This document shows positions 1 to 8,082 of a stretch of DNA of 56,774 nt, piece by piece. Position 1 is the stretch's first letter; each line of letters starts with the position of its first letter. The notes below the pieces were generated by a model. It was given only the letters and a program-made list of their open reading frames with translations. It had not been told where the DNA came from and did not search any database. The DNA comes from Youngiibacter multivorans (GTDB lineage: Bacteria; Bacillota; Clostridia; Clostridiales; Clostridiaceae): contig NZ_JAGGKC010000028.1 of NCBI RefSeq assembly GCF_017873395.1, positions 1-56,774 on the forward strand, read 5' to 3'. The position numbers and the translations under genes were made by a program.

Positions 1-48
1 GGAGTCCCATATCCTAACTTTTGCTCCAAAATAGGTATAACAATAGCA

Positions 49-83
49 AAATCGACGAACCTTAAGTTAAGATTCGTCGATTT
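49..83. terminator. Hairpin, possible second terminator beyond nrdJ
   Basis: An 11-bp perfect inverted repeat (AAATCGACGAA at 49-59 and its complement at 73-83) encloses a further CTTAA/TTAAG pairing with a one-base loop. On the minus strand the stem is followed by TTTTGC, so it could back up the nrdJ terminator or serve a gene left of the window. The first 48 bases show no other recognisable signal. Confidence 0.5.
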
Positions 84-96
84 GTCTACAGTCTGA

Positions 97-132
97 CAAT
101 AAAGAGGGAAGCGTAAGCTTCCCTCTTTATTG
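97..132 (-). terminator. Rho-independent terminator of nrdJ
   Basis: A 16-bp perfect stem (CAATAAAGAGGGAAGC at 97-112 and its complement at 117-132) with loop GTAA begins five bases beyond the nrdJ stop codon. The TTTATT tract forms the end of the stem, typical of a bidirectional terminator. Confidence 0.8.
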
Positions 133-136
133 CGTC

Positions 137-3100
137 TTATGAGCATCCTGTGGTTGATCCGCAGTCAAGGCATACCTTGCATGTGCCGTTTCTTACCATC
201 CTTGTGCTTGAGCAGTTCGGACATACTGAATCATAGAGCTTTTCGCCGTTCTTTTCAGCATCCTTTATGACAGTCTGAGTTTCAAGTTTAAGAAGCGGCT
301 TGCCATTTTCCTTCTTTGAACTCTCCTCGCTCTTCATCACTATCCTCGCCACGTTCTTCACTGGTCTGTTGATGAGGTCCTCCGCTTCAGGCTTGACCTG
401 GACTCTGGTGAAGTCACCGAGCTCAAGGTCGATGACCTTGGATATCAGGTCTGATATTGAAGTCACGTTCTTGATGTAGGGATGCTTTGATACGAAACCA
501 TATGGCTCGTACTTCTGACCTCTCAGCATCTTCGAGATATCCTTCGGCGGTATGTGGTACTGGAGCATAACTGAGATAGTCTTTGAGAGAGAATTAAGGA
601 GTCCTGTTATAAGAGTTCCTTCTCTGTCTGTGGTTATGTATATCTCCGAAATCTCGCCACGTTCGTTTCTGTTTACAGTTGTGTATATCTTGACATCCTC
701 AATCTGGGCAGGGTGAGTATGTCCGGCCCTTATCCCTGTCATCTTTTCCCTTACTGATGACTGAGCTGGCTTTGATTCCTTCTTCTGAGCCTCTTTTGCG
801 AACTGGAGCAGCGCGTCGTAAGTCAGGCTTTCGAGATTAAGGTTCCTGACCTCAGCATCAAGCCTGGTATTGAGAGGCTGTGCATACTTTGAGCCGTCCC
901 TGTAGAGCGATATTCCCTTAACACCTGTCTTCCATGACAGAACTACAACATCCTTGAAATCCTCCACGGTGGCTTCCCTCGGAAGGTTGACTGTCTTTGA
1001 TATTGCGCCTGAAACCAGAGGAGTAAGCGCTGCTACCATAAGTACGTGACCCATATGGTGTATGTATCTCTTTCCTGTTCCGCAGGTATTGGCAGTATCG
1101 AAAATCTGGTAATGCTCCTCCTTGAGGTGCGGAGCTCCTTCAATCTTTCCATCCTTTACCATGCCGTTTTCCTCAGCCCCGATATAAGCCATTATTTCTT
1201 CAATCTCTTCAGGCGAATATCCCAGGTTTTTGAGGGCAACTGAGATTATGGGGTTCGCGATGGTCATGAAACCTCCGCCAACAAGCTTCTTGTATACGAC
1301 ATGTGAGAAGAAGGGTTCAAGGCTTGTTGCCGCGCAGTCCATGGCAAAGGAAATCGTTCCTGTAGGGGCTATTACGGATACCTGGGCATTCCTGTATCCA
1401 TGAGCCTCTCCGAGGTCCAGAGCATCCATCCATACTGACTTGAGAGTCTCTGACAATCCTTCCTGGCCAAGAGCCTCTAGCTTCTCATGGTCAACGGAGT
1501 AGGGGATGTAGTGGAGTCCTTCGTACTCGCTGTCAATTGCTCCTGCGACCCTTGCGTGATTCCTGATTACCCTCAGCATATAAGGCCTGTTCAGCTCGAA
1601 CTTCTCGAAAGGACCTGCCTTTTCAGCCATCATTGCACTTACAGCGTAGCTCTTGCCTGTTATCATGCCTGTCAGGGCTGCGGCAAGTGTCCTTGCCTCA
1701 TCCGAGTCGTAGGGCATTCCAAGGGCCATGAGGAGGGATGCAAGGTTAGCGATGCCAAGGCCTGTTGTCCTGAACATGTATGTCTTCCTTGCTATATCCT
1801 CGGTGGGGAACTGTCCCCACTGGATCGACCCTTCTAGGAGAAGCTGGGAAAGACCTATGATATGCGAATAGCCTTCCACATCAAACTGGTTTGTATCAGG
1901 GTTATAGAACTTGTACAGGTTGATCGATGCAAGGTTGCAGCTCGTGTCATCAAGGAATGCATATTCACCGCATGGATTTGTTGAATTGAGCCTGTTATGG
2001 TGTGCACCGATTTCTCCGTCCTCACCTGCAGGGCATGTATGCCATGCATTGAAGGTATCGGTGAACTGAGGTGCCGGATCAGCAGATTTCCATGCAGCTT
2101 CATTGAATTTATCCCACAGGTCCCTGACCTTCACGTTCCTGTTGACCCTCTCGTCCATTCTGCCGCGGAGAGTGATTTCCTGGTCAGGGTCGTTCTTAAG
2201 GGCCATAACCTTGTCCATGAATTCATCAGTAAGCCTTACTGAGTTATTGGAATTCTGGCCGGATACTGTCTCATAGGCTTCTCCATCCATATCGGCATCA
2301 TAGCCCATCTTCGCCAGAGCCCTTACCTTATCCTCTTCCTTTGCCTTCCACATTATGAAGGTTTCAATCTCAGGATGGTCAATGTCGAGACATACCATCT
2401 TTGCGGCCCTTCTTGTAGTTCCGCCTGACTTGATCGCTCCGGCATTCCTGTCGAGACCCTTGAGGAAGCTCATTAGACCTGAAGATACTCCGCCACCTGA
2501 GAGCTTTTCGCCTACGCCTCTAATGGCTGAGAAGTTGGTTCCTGTTCCTGAACCGCCCTTGAACAGCTTGGTTTCGGTCACGTACTGCTCTGAAATCGAA
2601 TGGCTTCCCAGAAGCTTGTCTTCAACCGACAGGATGAAGCAGGCGGATGCCTGTGTCCTGGAATACCCGTCCTCCGACAGCACTACCTTCCTCTGGATGG
2701 GATCGAAGTAGAACAGGTCGTTCTTGCCTCCTGATATGCCATAGCTCTGCTTGAGTCCTGTATTGAACCACTGTGGTGAGTTTGGTGCGTACATCTGGTT
2801 AAGGAGGCCGTAGACCATCTCATCATAGAATATGCTCCTGTCCTCGTCAGTGTCTATAAGACCGTCATCTATGAGTGCGTCAGCCCAGAAGCTTACCATC
2901 CTGTGAGCTACCTGCTTCATTGAGTTTTCATAGCCCAGTTCACCAGGAACTCCGGCTTTCCTGAAATACTTGGATGCTATTATGTCGACTGCATTCTGAG
3001 AATAAAAGGTAGGGAACTCAAGGTCCCTCATCTCTGTTAATATCCTTCCGGACTTGTAGTCCTTGAGGAGAACATCCCTCTTTTCCCAGTCGAACAGGTC

Positions 3101-3175
3101 ATAAACCGTTTTTTCTTTATTATTCTCAAGCTCTTTAGTATAATAACGCTTGAACAGTTGTTTTAGTTTGCTCAT
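137..3175 (-). CDS. nrdJ: Adenosylcobalamin-dependent (class II) ribonucleoside reductase NrdJ
   Basis: Reduces ribonucleotides to deoxyribonucleotides in the cytoplasm with a thiyl radical generated from coenzyme B12, so it needs neither oxygen nor a glycyl-radical activase. The 1012-residue protein shows the expected landmarks: an active-site cysteine in SACFIL (about residue 179), the NPCGE radical-site motif (about 400-404), PTGTISF, and a cysteine-rich C-terminus (CPNC, CKVCLDCG, final TTGCS) that reduces the active-site disulfide. The ATG start follows AGGAGG. It stands alone with its own terminator and a promoter overlapped by two NrdR boxes, so it is probably repressed by NrdR when dATP is high. 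Family assignment is secure; dependence on B12 is inferred from the family. Confidence 0.97.
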   Translation of the reverse strand: MSKLKQLFKRYYTKELENNKEKTVYDLFDWEKRDVLLKDYKSGRILTEMRDLEFPTFYSQNAVDIIASKYFRKAGVPGELGYENSMKQVAHRMVSFWADALIDDGLIDTDEDRSIFYDEMVYGLLNQMYAPNSPQWFNTGLKQSYGISGGKNDLFYFDPIQRKVVLSEDGYSRTQASACFILSVEDKLLGSHSISEQYVTETKLFKGGSGTGTNFSAIRGVGEKLSGGGVSSGLMSFLKGLDRNAGAIKSGGTTRRAAKMVCLDIDHPEIETFIMWKAKEEDKVRALAKMGYDADMDGEAYETVSGQNSNNSVRLTDEFMDKVMALKNDPDQEITLRGRMDERVNRNVKVRDLWDKFNEAAWKSADPAPQFTDTFNAWHTCPAGEDGEIGAHHNRLNSTNPCGEYAFLDDTSCNLASINLYKFYNPDTNQFDVEGYSHIIGLSQLLLEGSIQWGQFPTEDIARKTYMFRTTGLGIANLASLLMALGMPYDSDEARTLAAALTGMITGKSYAVSAMMAEKAGPFEKFELNRPYMLRVIRNHARVAGAIDSEYEGLHYIPYSVDHEKLEALGQEGLSETLKSVWMDALDLGEAHGYRNAQVSVIAPTGTISFAMDCAATSLEPFFSHVVYKKLVGGGFMTIANPIISVALKNLGYSPEEIEEIMAYIGAEENGMVKDGKIEGAPHLKEEHYQIFDTANTCGTGKRYIHHMGHVLMVAALTPLVSGAISKTVNLPREATVEDFKDVVVLSWKTGVKGISLYRDGSKYAQPLNTRLDAEVRNLNLESLTYDALLQFAKEAQKKESKPAQSSVREKMTGIRAGHTHPAQIEDVKIYTTVNRNERGEISEIYITTDREGTLITGLLNSLSKTISVMLQYHIPPKDISKMLRGQKYEPYGFVSKHPYIKNVTSISDLISKVIDLELGDFTRVQVKPEAEDLINRPVKNVARIVMKSEESSKKENGKPLLKLETQTVIKDAEKNGEKLYDSVCPNCSSTRMVRNGTCKVCLDCGSTTGCS

Positions 3176-3207
3176 TTCGTACCTCCTTGATTTGACTCGA
3201 TAGTAAC

Positions 3208-3236
3208 AGTATAATACTACATATAGTCACAAGCAA
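3208..3236 (-). promoter_or_regulatory. Sigma-A type promoter of nrdJ
   Basis: On the minus strand TTGCTT (3231-3236), a 17-base spacer and TATACT (3208-3213) form a -35/-10 pair about 30 bases before the nrdJ start codon. The upstream NrdR box fills the spacer. Confidence 0.6.
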
Positions 3237-3261
3237 GCTGTAAACACACTACATATTGATT
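3214..3261. promoter_or_regulatory. Pair of NrdR boxes
   Basis: Two 16-mers resembling the NrdR consensus acaCwAtATaTwGtgt lie at 3214-3229 (core CTACATATAG) and 3246-3261 (core CTACATATTG). Their cores are 32 bp apart, about three helical turns, which is the usual spacing of paired NrdR boxes. One lies inside the nrdJ promoter spacer and the other just upstream of the -35, as expected for a repressor. No nrdR gene is in the window. Confidence 0.7.
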
Positions 3262-3328
3262 TACATTATGAACAAACAGTAAACCTGAAAACGTCCTGAG
3301 ACGTTCGGAACCAAGAGGAGCAGTACAG

Positions 3329-3841
3329 TTGATAAGAGCTTTGGGAGAAAAGGTGCCTCGTGTCAATGAGGATTCATTCATCGCTGAGAATGCTATGGTC
3401 GTCGGCGACGTAAAGTTGGGCAGAGGAGTCTCGGTCTGGTATGGGTCTGTCCTGAGGGGAGACACAGGTCCGATTACCATAGGAGAAATGAGCAACATAC
3501 AGGACCTGACGCTCATCCATGTAAGCATGGGAGGACATACTGACATCGGGAGCAACGTATCCATAGGGCACAAGTGCACCATACATGGCTGCACGATAAT
3601 GGACGATACCCTTGTAGGAATGGACTCAATTGTACTGGACAGGGCTGTAATAGGCAGGTTCTGCATCATAGGCGCAGGAAGCCTGGTCACAAAGGGAACG
3701 GTGATACCTGATAAGGAGGTATGGGTCGGAAGACCGGCAAGGTTCCTCAGAAAATGCGAAGACAAGGATATCGAATATATACTGCATGCAGCGGAACACT
3801 ACAGAGAGTTTTCTGCCATGCACAAGGGAGACGAAAAATGA
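3329..3841 (+). CDS. Gamma-carbonic anhydrase family hexapeptide-repeat protein
   Basis: A 170-residue left-handed beta-helix protein of the gamma-carbonic anhydrase/YrdA group. It carries repeated hexapeptides (for example VSVWYGSVLRGD, then the DIGSNVSIGHKCTIHGC turns) and three histidines at about 64, 81 and 86 with the spacing of the metal-binding set, so it may bind zinc or iron as a trimer. Many family members lack measurable carbonic anhydrase activity, so the function is uncertain. The start is TTG with AAGAGGAG eight bases upstream. It ends in an ATGA overlap with the next gene, so the two are translationally coupled. A small hairpin (AACGTC/GACGTT, 3289-3304) lies in its leader. Confidence 0.85.
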   Translation: MIRALGEKVPRVNEDSFIAENAMVVGDVKLGRGVSVWYGSVLRGDTGPITIGEMSNIQDLTLIHVSMGGHTDIGSNVSIGHKCTIHGCTIMDDTLVGMDSIVLDRAVIGRFCIIGAGSLVTKGTVIPDKEVWVGRPARFLRKCEDKDIEYILHAAEHYREFSAMHKGDEK

Positions 3842-4689
3842 TAAAATTCGGAGATTTCAATGAACTGGCCGTCAAGAGAGCGGCGTCCTTCGGTCTTTAC
3901 CTGGATGCCGGGACAGGGAACTCATCAGACGACATTCTGCTGCCAACTGGCAGCATCACTGGCGACAAGCCTGCCATAGGTGAATTGGTAAGGGTATTCA
4001 TCTATAAGGACTCAAAGGACAGACTTATAGCGACCATGAAGACACCGCTGGCAAAAGTCAATGAACTGGCTTACCTTAAGGTTACCGGAGTGTCAGATTT
4101 TGGAGCCTTCTTGGACTTCGGGCTTGAGAGAGACATTCTCGTACCGAAGAGAGAGCAGAAGTATCCCATGCTCAAGGAAAGCAGCTATCTCGTATTCCTG
4201 TATGAGGATAAGACAGGAAGGCTTGCGGCAAGTACTGAGGTTGACAGATACCTTGAAAATGCTGAAGAGGGAACCTACAAGATGGGTGACGAGGTAAGGG
4301 GAGTTGTCTACGGCAAGCAGACCAACGATTCACTTATGGTAGCCCTTGACAACAAGTACAGGGCAGTTGTGCTGAAGACAGAGTACTTCACAAGGATACT
4401 TCCGGGAGAAATCGTGGAAGGCACAGTAAAGAAACTATATGAGGATGGAAGAATAGGCTTCACCCCGAGGAAGAAGATGGTTGAGGCAAAGGAAGAGCTT
4501 TCTGATAAGATCATGTCATACATCAAGTTTCATGGCGGATCCATGCCATACAACGACAAATCAACACCTGAGGAGATTAGTTCTGCATTTGCCAGCAGCA
4601 AGAACTATTTCAAGATTGCCCTTGGCAACTTGATGAAGAAGGGACTAATCGAGCAGGACGAAAATGGAACGCATCTTAAGGAGAAATAG
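3838..4689 (+). CDS. CvfB/YitL-like S1 RNA-binding protein
   Basis: A 283-residue protein with tandem S1-like OB folds (including the segment LAYLKVTGVSDFGAFLDFG and a later GEIVEGTVKKLYEDGRIGF) and a C-terminal winged-helix region (about 220-283, KSTPEEISSAFASSKNYFKIALG). This is the domain order of the CvfB/YitL family, RNA-binding proteins that affect virulence gene expression in staphylococci. The role here is inferred as RNA binding only. I chose the ATG at 3838, which overlaps the preceding stop codon as ATGA; the same frame stays open back to 3721, but that extension lies inside the upstream gene. The next gene begins one base after the stop. Confidence 0.85.
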   Translation: MIKFGDFNELAVKRAASFGLYLDAGTGNSSDDILLPTGSITGDKPAIGELVRVFIYKDSKDRLIATMKTPLAKVNELAYLKVTGVSDFGAFLDFGLERDILVPKREQKYPMLKESSYLVFLYEDKTGRLAASTEVDRYLENAEEGTYKMGDEVRGVVYGKQTNDSLMVALDNKYRAVVLKTEYFTRILPGEIVEGTVKKLYEDGRIGFTPRKKMVEAKEELSDKIMSYIKFHGGSMPYNDKSTPEEISSAFASSKNYFKIALGNLMKKGLIEQDENGTHLKEK

Positions 4690-4690
4690 C

Positions 4691-5170
4691 ATGGATTTTG
4701 TATTCGAGAAGACACCCGACAGGGAAGCAAGGTTAAGGACTGCCAGGCTGTTCGTAAAGAGCCAGCTTGGGAAGGAGAAAGACCTTGTAGCAAATCTTTC
4801 CAACATAAGCGCAATACTTAAGGAATCGATGGACGACCTCAACTGGGCAGGCTTCTACATGATGAGGGAAGGGGAGCTGGTGCTCGGGCCTTTCCAGGGT
4901 AAGCCCGCCTGCGTGAGGATCAAGCCAGGTGAAGGTGTATGCGGAACTGCTGTGGCAGAGAGAAAGCCAATGCTCGTGGATGATGTGCATGCTGTAGAAA
5001 ACCATATAGCATGCGATTCCGCGTCAAGATCCGAGCTTGTGGTACCTATATACTCCAATGGAGAGGTCTTCGGGGTCATCGACCTTGACAGCCCGAGTCT
5101 CGCAAGATTCACTGAACTTGAACAGCGCTATGTAGAGGAAATTGCTGAACTTATAGGAAGCTCCCTATAA
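4691..5170 (+). CDS. Free methionine-(R)-sulfoxide reductase (GAF domain)
   Basis: A 159-residue GAF-domain protein that reduces free methionine-R-sulfoxide to methionine with thioredoxin-type donors, a repair and scavenging role in oxidative stress. The three cysteines diagnostic of fRMsr enzymes are present at about 74, 84 and 108 (KPACVRIKPGEGVCGTA and ENHIACDS), with the 10- and 24-residue spacings of the characterised yeast enzyme. The ATG at 4691 has AAGGAGAAA just upstream and follows the stop of the S1 gene by one base, so this is the third gene of a small operon. A longer frame from 4664 would overlap the upstream gene and lacks a ribosome site. Confidence 0.9.
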   Translation: MDFVFEKTPDREARLRTARLFVKSQLGKEKDLVANLSNISAILKESMDDLNWAGFYMMREGELVLGPFQGKPACVRIKPGEGVCGTAVAERKPMLVDDVHAVENHIACDSASRSELVVPIYSNGEVFGVIDLDSPSLARFTELEQRYVEEIAELIGSSL

Positions 5171-5240
5171 TAGGTGAATACTTCAGATTGAAATGAGTTT
5201 AAGTTGGACATAATTGTCTGATGATGAAGATTTTGATAAA

Positions 5241-5279
5241 AAATGGGCAGCTGCCGGTTAATCCGGCTGCTGCCCATTT
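5241..5279. terminator. Bidirectional terminator between convergent genes
   Basis: A long GC-rich stem pairs AAATGGGCAGC (5241-5251) with its complement at 5269-5279, plus an inner GCCGG/CCGGC and loop TTAAT. On the minus strand it is followed by a T-run (TTTTTTATC), serving the ATPase gene; on the plus strand it ends the preceding trio. Confidence 0.85.
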
Positions 5280-5320
5280 CATTGCATTAAGTTCTTTTAG
5301 TGTCTTTGACCTGATGTCTG

Positions 5321-7987
5321 TTAGTCGTCGTCAGCTCCACCCAATCGTCTGAATAGCTTTATAATCTCATTGACGATAAGAGGTATGAGAGACAGGCAGA
5401 CGACAAGCACCCAGTCTCCGAATGGCAGGTTGTGGACCTTGAAGGCCGCTGCCAGCGGTGGTATCGATATTACTCCAAGCTGGAGCAGTATGCCTACGAA
5501 TATGGATCCTATGAGATACTTGTTGGTGAACAGGCCTACCTGAATTATCGATTTTGTAGCGCTCCTCATGCTGAGTGCATAGAACAGCTGAGTAGTTGAA
5601 AGAACTACGAACGCCATTGTCCTTGCATACATCAGCACATCCTCTGAGGCTGTCGCGGAATCCCATATGGATACTCCTCGCTCTCTCAGTCCGAAATAGA
5701 ATGCGAACAGTGTCAGAGATCCAATTAGTATACCGCCTATAAGGGCTCTTACTGCGGCTCCGCCTGCGAAGAAGCTTTCCTTCGGATCTCTCGGCTTCTT
5801 CTTCATAACGTCATGGTCGCCTGGATCAACTCCAAGCGATATAGCTGGAAGAGTATCAGTGACCAGGTTGACCCAGAGTATCTGAGTCGGAAGCAAAGGT
5901 ATCGCAAACGAGAAGAGGACTGATACGAATATGGCTACAATTTCTCCAAGGTTGCAGGAGAGGAGGAATATGACTGCCTTCTTGATGTTGTTGTAGATGT
6001 TCCTGCCTTCCTCTATGGCTGCGACTATGGTGGTGAAATTATCGTCAGTAAGAATCATGTCAGCCGCTCCCTTGGAGACGTCAGTGCCAGTGATTCCCAT
6101 TGCAACACCAATGTCAGCATGCTTGAGCGACGGTGCGTCGTTGACTCCGTCACCAGTCATGGAAACAATGTTTCCTTTAGCCTTATAAGCCTTTACTATC
6201 TTTACCTTGTGCTCAGGGGAGACTCTCGCGAATACCCTGTAGTTGTTTATATTTTCTGCAAAAGTCACTTCGTCCAGCTCTTCGATCTCGGCACCGGTAA
6301 GCGCCTGATCAAGCTTCTCGGCTATTCCAAGTTCCCTGGCTATTGCTACGGCAGTGTTCTTGTGGTCGCCAGTTATCATTATGCTGGTTATTCCGGCACC
6401 CTTGGCTGCAGCTATTGAATCCTTAACCTCAAGCCTTGGAGGATCTATCATCCCGACGAAACCAAGGACTGTGAGTTCCTTTTCCATCTCTTCAGGCTCG
6501 ATCATGCTGTCTACATCCTTAAATGCAACTCCAAGTACCCTGAGGGCCTGGTTAGACATGCTCTCGCTTTCTTTGAGGATCTGATACTTTATCTCGTCAG
6601 TAAGCGGTCTTACCTTGCCATCAACGAGTATACTCGTTGAGATTTTAAGTATGTTGTCTATTGCACCCTTTGTATGAACCCTGAAGCCGTCGCCTTCTTT
6701 GTTGAGAGTGGACATTAGCTTCCTGTCTGAATCGAAAGGCTTCTCATTTACTCTTGTGAACTCGGAATTCAATGGTTCCTTGTACATGTTGTGCCTGTTT
6801 CCGAGAATAATAAGGGCAACCTCTGTGGGATCTCCTGTCGATTCCTTTCCATCGCTTGTAGCATCAGAACAAAGGACGAAGGACCTTATCAGTTCTCTGG
6901 CATCCTCTCCAGCCTGCAGTTCTTCACCCTCCCTGTCGAGGCTGACAAGATTGTCAAGAGTATAGTGTTTGACTACGGTCATCTTGTTCTGTGTAAGTGT
7001 TCCGGTCTTGTCCGAGCAGATTATGTTTACCGAGCCTAAAGTCTCGACTGCAGGCAGCTTCCTGACTATTGCGTTTATCTTGGACATCCTTGTGACGCCA
7101 AGGGCAAGTACTATTGCCACGATCGCAGGAAGTCCTTCAGGGATTGCTGCGACAGCAAGGCTTATTGCTGTAAGGAACATGTCAAGCACCGGTCTCTTCT
7201 GGACTATTCCAACGAGGAACATAATGGCAGTGATTCCGAGAGCAAGCTTTCCAAGGGTTTTTCCAAGCTCATCCAGCCTTACCTGGAGGGGAGTCATGCT
7301 TTCCTCGTCTTCATTGAGGCTCTTGGCGATGCTTCCTATTATTGTGTTCATTCCGGTATGTACGACTAAGCCTTCGCCTCTTCCGTAGGTCGCAAGAGTT
7401 GACATGAAGGCCATGTTATTCTGGTCTCCAAGGGGAACTGATTCACCCTGAAGGATCTTCGAGGCATCCTTGTCGGTAGGCACTGATTCGCCTGTAAGCG
7501 CTGATTCTTCAATCTGAAGATTCTTGCTCTGAATAAGCCTCAGGTCTGCAGGAACATACCTGCCCGCATCGAGTATGACAATGTCTCCGGGCACAAGCTC
7601 GGTTGAATTGATTTCAACCTCCTTGCCGTTACGCCTTACGATGGACCGTGGTGTCGTAAGCTTGTTGAGTGCCTCGATGGCCTTCTCGGCCTTGGCTTCC
7701 TGGATGACTCCTATGGCAGCGTTAAGCACAACTACTGCGAGAATGATAATTGCATCCGCATACTCGTGGACAAGTACTGTCACGACAGCAGCAGCGAGTA
7801 AAACGTAGATAAGCGCATCCTGGAGCTGTCCGAAAAACAGCGAGATCAGCGACTTCTTCTTCTTTCCTTCCAGCCTGTTGGGGCCGAACTTTTCCTGTCT
7901 CTCCGAAACTTCCGCATCTGACAGCCCGAGGGCTGCATTTGTCTGAAGCTCGTTAAGCGCATCTTCATGTGATTTTGAATACCACAA
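5321..7987 (-). CDS. P-type (P2A) calcium-transporting ATPase
   Basis: An 888-residue membrane ATPase that probably exports Ca2+. Visible landmarks are an N-terminal cation-ATPase domain, TGES in the actuator domain (about 165), PEGLPA in M4 (283-288), the phosphorylation motif DKTGTLT with Asp326, MITGDH, and the hinge MTGDGVNDAPSLKHAD. The M5 segment NLGEIVAIF and M6 segment WVNLVTDTLPAISLG retain the acidic and Asn residues that bind Ca2+ in SERCA-type pumps, which favours calcium over other cations. The start is TTG (GAGAGGTG seven bases upstream) giving MWYSKSHEDAL. It lies downstream of nadE with a gap of about 95 bases and has its own terminator. Confidence 0.93.
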   Translation of the reverse strand: MWYSKSHEDALNELQTNAALGLSDAEVSERQEKFGPNRLEGKKKKSLISLFFGQLQDALIYVLLAAAVVTVLVHEYADAIIILAVVVLNAAIGVIQEAKAEKAIEALNKLTTPRSIVRRNGKEVEINSTELVPGDIVILDAGRYVPADLRLIQSKNLQIEESALTGESVPTDKDASKILQGESVPLGDQNNMAFMSTLATYGRGEGLVVHTGMNTIIGSIAKSLNEDEESMTPLQVRLDELGKTLGKLALGITAIMFLVGIVQKRPVLDMFLTAISLAVAAIPEGLPAIVAIVLALGVTRMSKINAIVRKLPAVETLGSVNIICSDKTGTLTQNKMTVVKHYTLDNLVSLDREGEELQAGEDARELIRSFVLCSDATSDGKESTGDPTEVALIILGNRHNMYKEPLNSEFTRVNEKPFDSDRKLMSTLNKEGDGFRVHTKGAIDNILKISTSILVDGKVRPLTDEIKYQILKESESMSNQALRVLGVAFKDVDSMIEPEEMEKELTVLGFVGMIDPPRLEVKDSIAAAKGAGITSIMITGDHKNTAVAIARELGIAEKLDQALTGAEIEELDEVTFAENINNYRVFARVSPEHKVKIVKAYKAKGNIVSMTGDGVNDAPSLKHADIGVAMGITGTDVSKGAADMILTDDNFTTIVAAIEEGRNIYNNIKKAVIFLLSCNLGEIVAIFVSVLFSFAIPLLPTQILWVNLVTDTLPAISLGVDPGDHDVMKKKPRDPKESFFAGGAAVRALIGGILIGSLTLFAFYFGLRERGVSIWDSATASEDVLMYARTMAFVVLSTTQLFYALSMRSATKSIIQVGLFTNKYLIGSIFVGILLQLGVISIPPLAAAFKVHNLPFGDWVLVVCLSLIPLIVNEIIKLFRRLGGADDD

Positions 7988-8082
7988 ATTGATTCACCTC
8001 TCAAAAATATTTAGACAATAACAAAGTTAGTTTACCAAATCTCAGGGATTAATTCCACATAAACCGTCAGAGTGCGCGGTAA

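Noticed and set aside
3217..3765. 182-residue frame on the minus strand opposite the gamma-carbonic anhydrase gene
   Set aside because: Antisense shadow of a conserved protein gene; low-complexity Ser/Pro composition and no ribosome site.
3721..3837. Longer start of the CvfB-like gene
   Set aside because: It lies wholly within the preceding gene; the ATGA overlap at 3838 is the natural start.
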